DNA from: Azolla caroliniana | Taxonomy: Eukaryota; Polypodiophyta | Assembly: GCA_043228905.1 (NCBI GenBank) | Contig: JBHGNT010000003.1 | Location: 18,290,001-18,354,000 of the forward strand | Direction of reading: 5' to 3' | DNA length: 64,000 bases | Shown: in pieces, positions 62,182 to 64,000 of the stretch | Position numbering within the stretch: position 1 is the stretch's first letter | Layout of the letters: each line of letters starts with the position of its first letter | Notes under the pieces: model-generated | Told to the model about the DNA's origin: nothing | The model's input: only the letters and a program-made list of their open reading frames with translations | Databases searched by the model: none | Position numbers and translations under genes: made by a program

Positions 62182-64000
62182 CTACAGATCAGGTGTCAAA
62201 CTATCGCTTTCCAAGTCTATGCCATCATTTTTAGACCCATCCGATGAACTAGAAGAGCTTTGTGAGGTATCATCCTCATCATCACTGGCAACCAATGCAT
62301 TGTCTTCATCCAATTGCAATCCAACATCACCATGGTTATGAGACATGCTTCTTGTTTGTCTTTCTGTAGTGGTTGGAGCCGCATTTGGGATCTTCTCTTT
62401 TAATATCTTGATTGTGGTTTGTCTTAGATGGCCTGTTTGGTCAAGGAGAAGTCATACACTAGTATGTCAACATTATCCAATGTAAGAACAGACGTGCTTG
62501 GTAGATTCTTTCTTCTTCGCTTTCTACTTGTGCCTTCAACATCCTTAACCATCTCTAAAGAGTACTTTCCAGTGAATGGATTTGGTGAAGAGGTGTGATA
62601 CCAATGAACCACAATGAACTTAACTTGATTGCCTGATTCATCCTTCATTATATCCAAAATTTTAACAATCCAAAATGGATGGCCCAACTCATCATCCCCA
62701 GCTAATGTTGCAACTAACATCCCAACTTGTAGTTCATGCAAATTGCCTTGCCATCTTGCCTCTGCAGTACGCGATATTCTTGGTCCCACATAAATATCTC
62801 TCTGTCGTGGGCGAACTAGATTATTGAGTTCAACATTACCAATTAATTGATGGTTAGCAGGTGAAACTATTGACAGCATACCAATGTTCCATGTGAAAGC
62901 ATTTTGGATTGGCCATACTCCGGCAATGTAGTTGTTTAAAATTGTATGTTGATGGTTAAAGAAGGTATCCCACCATTGAACATCTTGATCACCAGCATAC
63001 TTCTTGGTGCGCTCAATATTTCTTTGTTTCTCTTCAAGGCATCGCATCCAATATATCTTTTTCTCATCAATTGAGTTGCTATGAACCATTTTTTTATGGT
63101 CATCATACGGCATTTGTTCTGCACCATGGATTTCTGTATTTGGAAAATAAAGTAAGAACCTACAACCCTCTTGTGGCTCCCATTGTGAACTAGATGAGTA
63201 TTGTTTTGCATACAACATCGTCGTGTTGTGGCTCATATCACTTCGTTTTATGAGGAAGACATGGTTAAAACTTATATTATTCAGAGGTGCAAGAACCCTA
63301 CCTTGAGCCCCATCACCATCCATGCAGAAGCGTTTAAAATCATACACTTCATTCAACTGATGTACTTCGGGCTTCGGGGTATAAGCTTCACTGATCAACA
63401 TTGTTAGCGTAGGAAGCGTGAAAGCATCACATCGTGCTAATTTCTTTGAGAACCTACTAAACATTTGATCTATATGATCATGGGTATGACCAACTAGTAA
63501 GAAGTTAACCTTAATCTTCTTAAATAAACCCTTCTCTACTAGCATGCTTAAGTAACCGAAAACAGTTGAGTTTTTGTTTTCTCTAGCTGTATTGTCAAGT
63601 TGCACGTATAGAACAGGCGAGAGTATACCTGGCCAAGACTGCAACACTCTTTGCATGACTGTAACTGTAAGATTAGGGTTGTTGTGGATATTAGGATAAG
63701 TTAAGAATACTTGAGGCCTTATTGTCTGACAATATGACAAGCAACCTACTAAATGCATTTGTACAAGGCATTCATCTCCAATATCCTTTGGCAACCTTTG
63801 AAAGTGTGGCAAACAAGTCTTCTTCTGATCCATGCCATCAATAATCATACACATATACCTTTCAGGTGATTGGAGAGCTTTTCGTCGGTGGTGCATAGCT
63901 TTAGAACGTTCCAATCTTGACTCTCACGGTGTTCTTTCAATAGATTCTTGTAATTCTTTATTTCATCATCTGATTTCCCACCCTTTGCCATACTCTTTAA
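62182..64000 (-). pseudogene. DUF7869-domain protein, transposase-like, with two frameshifts; 5' end outside window
   Basis: The central minus-strand frame (63914-62424) is open for 496 codons. Motifs in order: CMIIDGMDQKKTCLPHFQRL, HLVGCLSYCQTIRPQVFLTY, YVQLDNTARENKNSTVFGYL, KVNFLLVGHTHDHIDQMFSR, then a C-terminal chromatin-reader-like region (LVATLAGDDELGHPFWIVKI and VHWYHTSS). This wording matches the DUF7869 family known from plants, oomycetes and animals. The spaced acids in IIDGMD, QLDN and THDHID would suit an RNase-H-like nuclease (inference). Upstream the frame has a TGA, but another frame reads KNYKNLLKEHRESQ up to it, so one base is shifted near 63917. At 62437 the frame also shifts, and the other frame continues GHLRQTTIKILKEK to an acidic serine tail ending at 62182. 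A real gene with sequencing errors is the alternative. Confidence 0.72.

Noticed and set aside
1-64000. Endogenous viral (caulimovirus-like) sequences
   Set aside because: Every RT region read here has copia, gypsy-with-integrase or LINE context; no movement-protein or coat-protein motif was seen.

Overview
The window reads as transposon-rich heterochromatin of a land plant, most likely a seedless vascular plant (fern or lycophyte), less likely a bryophyte. This is inferred from a decayed PLS-type pentatricopeptide-repeat (PPR) gene, a plant U6 snRNA retrocopy, and Ty1/copia, Ty3/gypsy and LINE families that resemble those I know from ferns, lycophytes and mosses. No intact ordinary host gene was recognised. 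The only long uninterrupted frames are the 5' part of a Ty1/copia gag-pol (1-2230, running off the left edge) and a 496-codon frame with a DUF7869-like domain (62424-63914), which itself has frameshifts at both ends.

Layout. 1-3263: 5' end of Copia-1 on the minus strand (LTR, primer-binding site, leader, open gag-pol). 3264-8290: degenerate tandem repeat, PPR pseudogene, GAA-rich and purine-rich DNA, an LTR-like relic. 8290-10345: relics of Copia-1-like elements in both orientations and a tRNA-like module. 11497-11933: LINE tail. 11934-17247: Copia-B (minus), nearly complete. 17248-22887: Copia-C (plus), interrupted by a 1.09-kb solo LTR that carries tRNA-like modules. 22888-30725: a LINE (minus) split by Copia-D (24388-29772, minus). 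30726-35560: mostly unassigned, with an LTR-like relic and a U6 snRNA retrocopy flanked by a perfect 25-bp direct repeat. 35560-40209: chromodomain-type Ty3/gypsy (chromovirus, minus) split by a deleted Copia-E (36690-38737, plus). 40210-54345: Ty3/gypsy element G (minus) with both LTRs, PBS, gag, protease-RT-RNase H-integrase and PPT. It is split by a second, 5'-truncated Ty3/gypsy element H (45888-52935) that carries a long coiled-coil ORF between pol and its 3' LTR. 54346-58071: 5'-truncated LINE (plus) with a poly(A) end. 58080-58620: gypsy gag relic. 58753-61902: Copia-F (plus), with its 5' LTR fused directly to integrase. 62182-64000: DUF7869-type gene (minus), possibly transposon-derived.

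The elements do not form a pathway; they are layers of successive insertion, deletion and decay. Most premature stops in the copies are TAG at positions where a sister copy has CAG, TGG or CGG, which points to C-to-T decay of methylated DNA. The observations most worth following are the extra ORF of element H, the DUF7869 gene with its possible RNase-H-like acidic motifs, the LTR family with built-in tRNA-like modules, and the U6 retrocopy.
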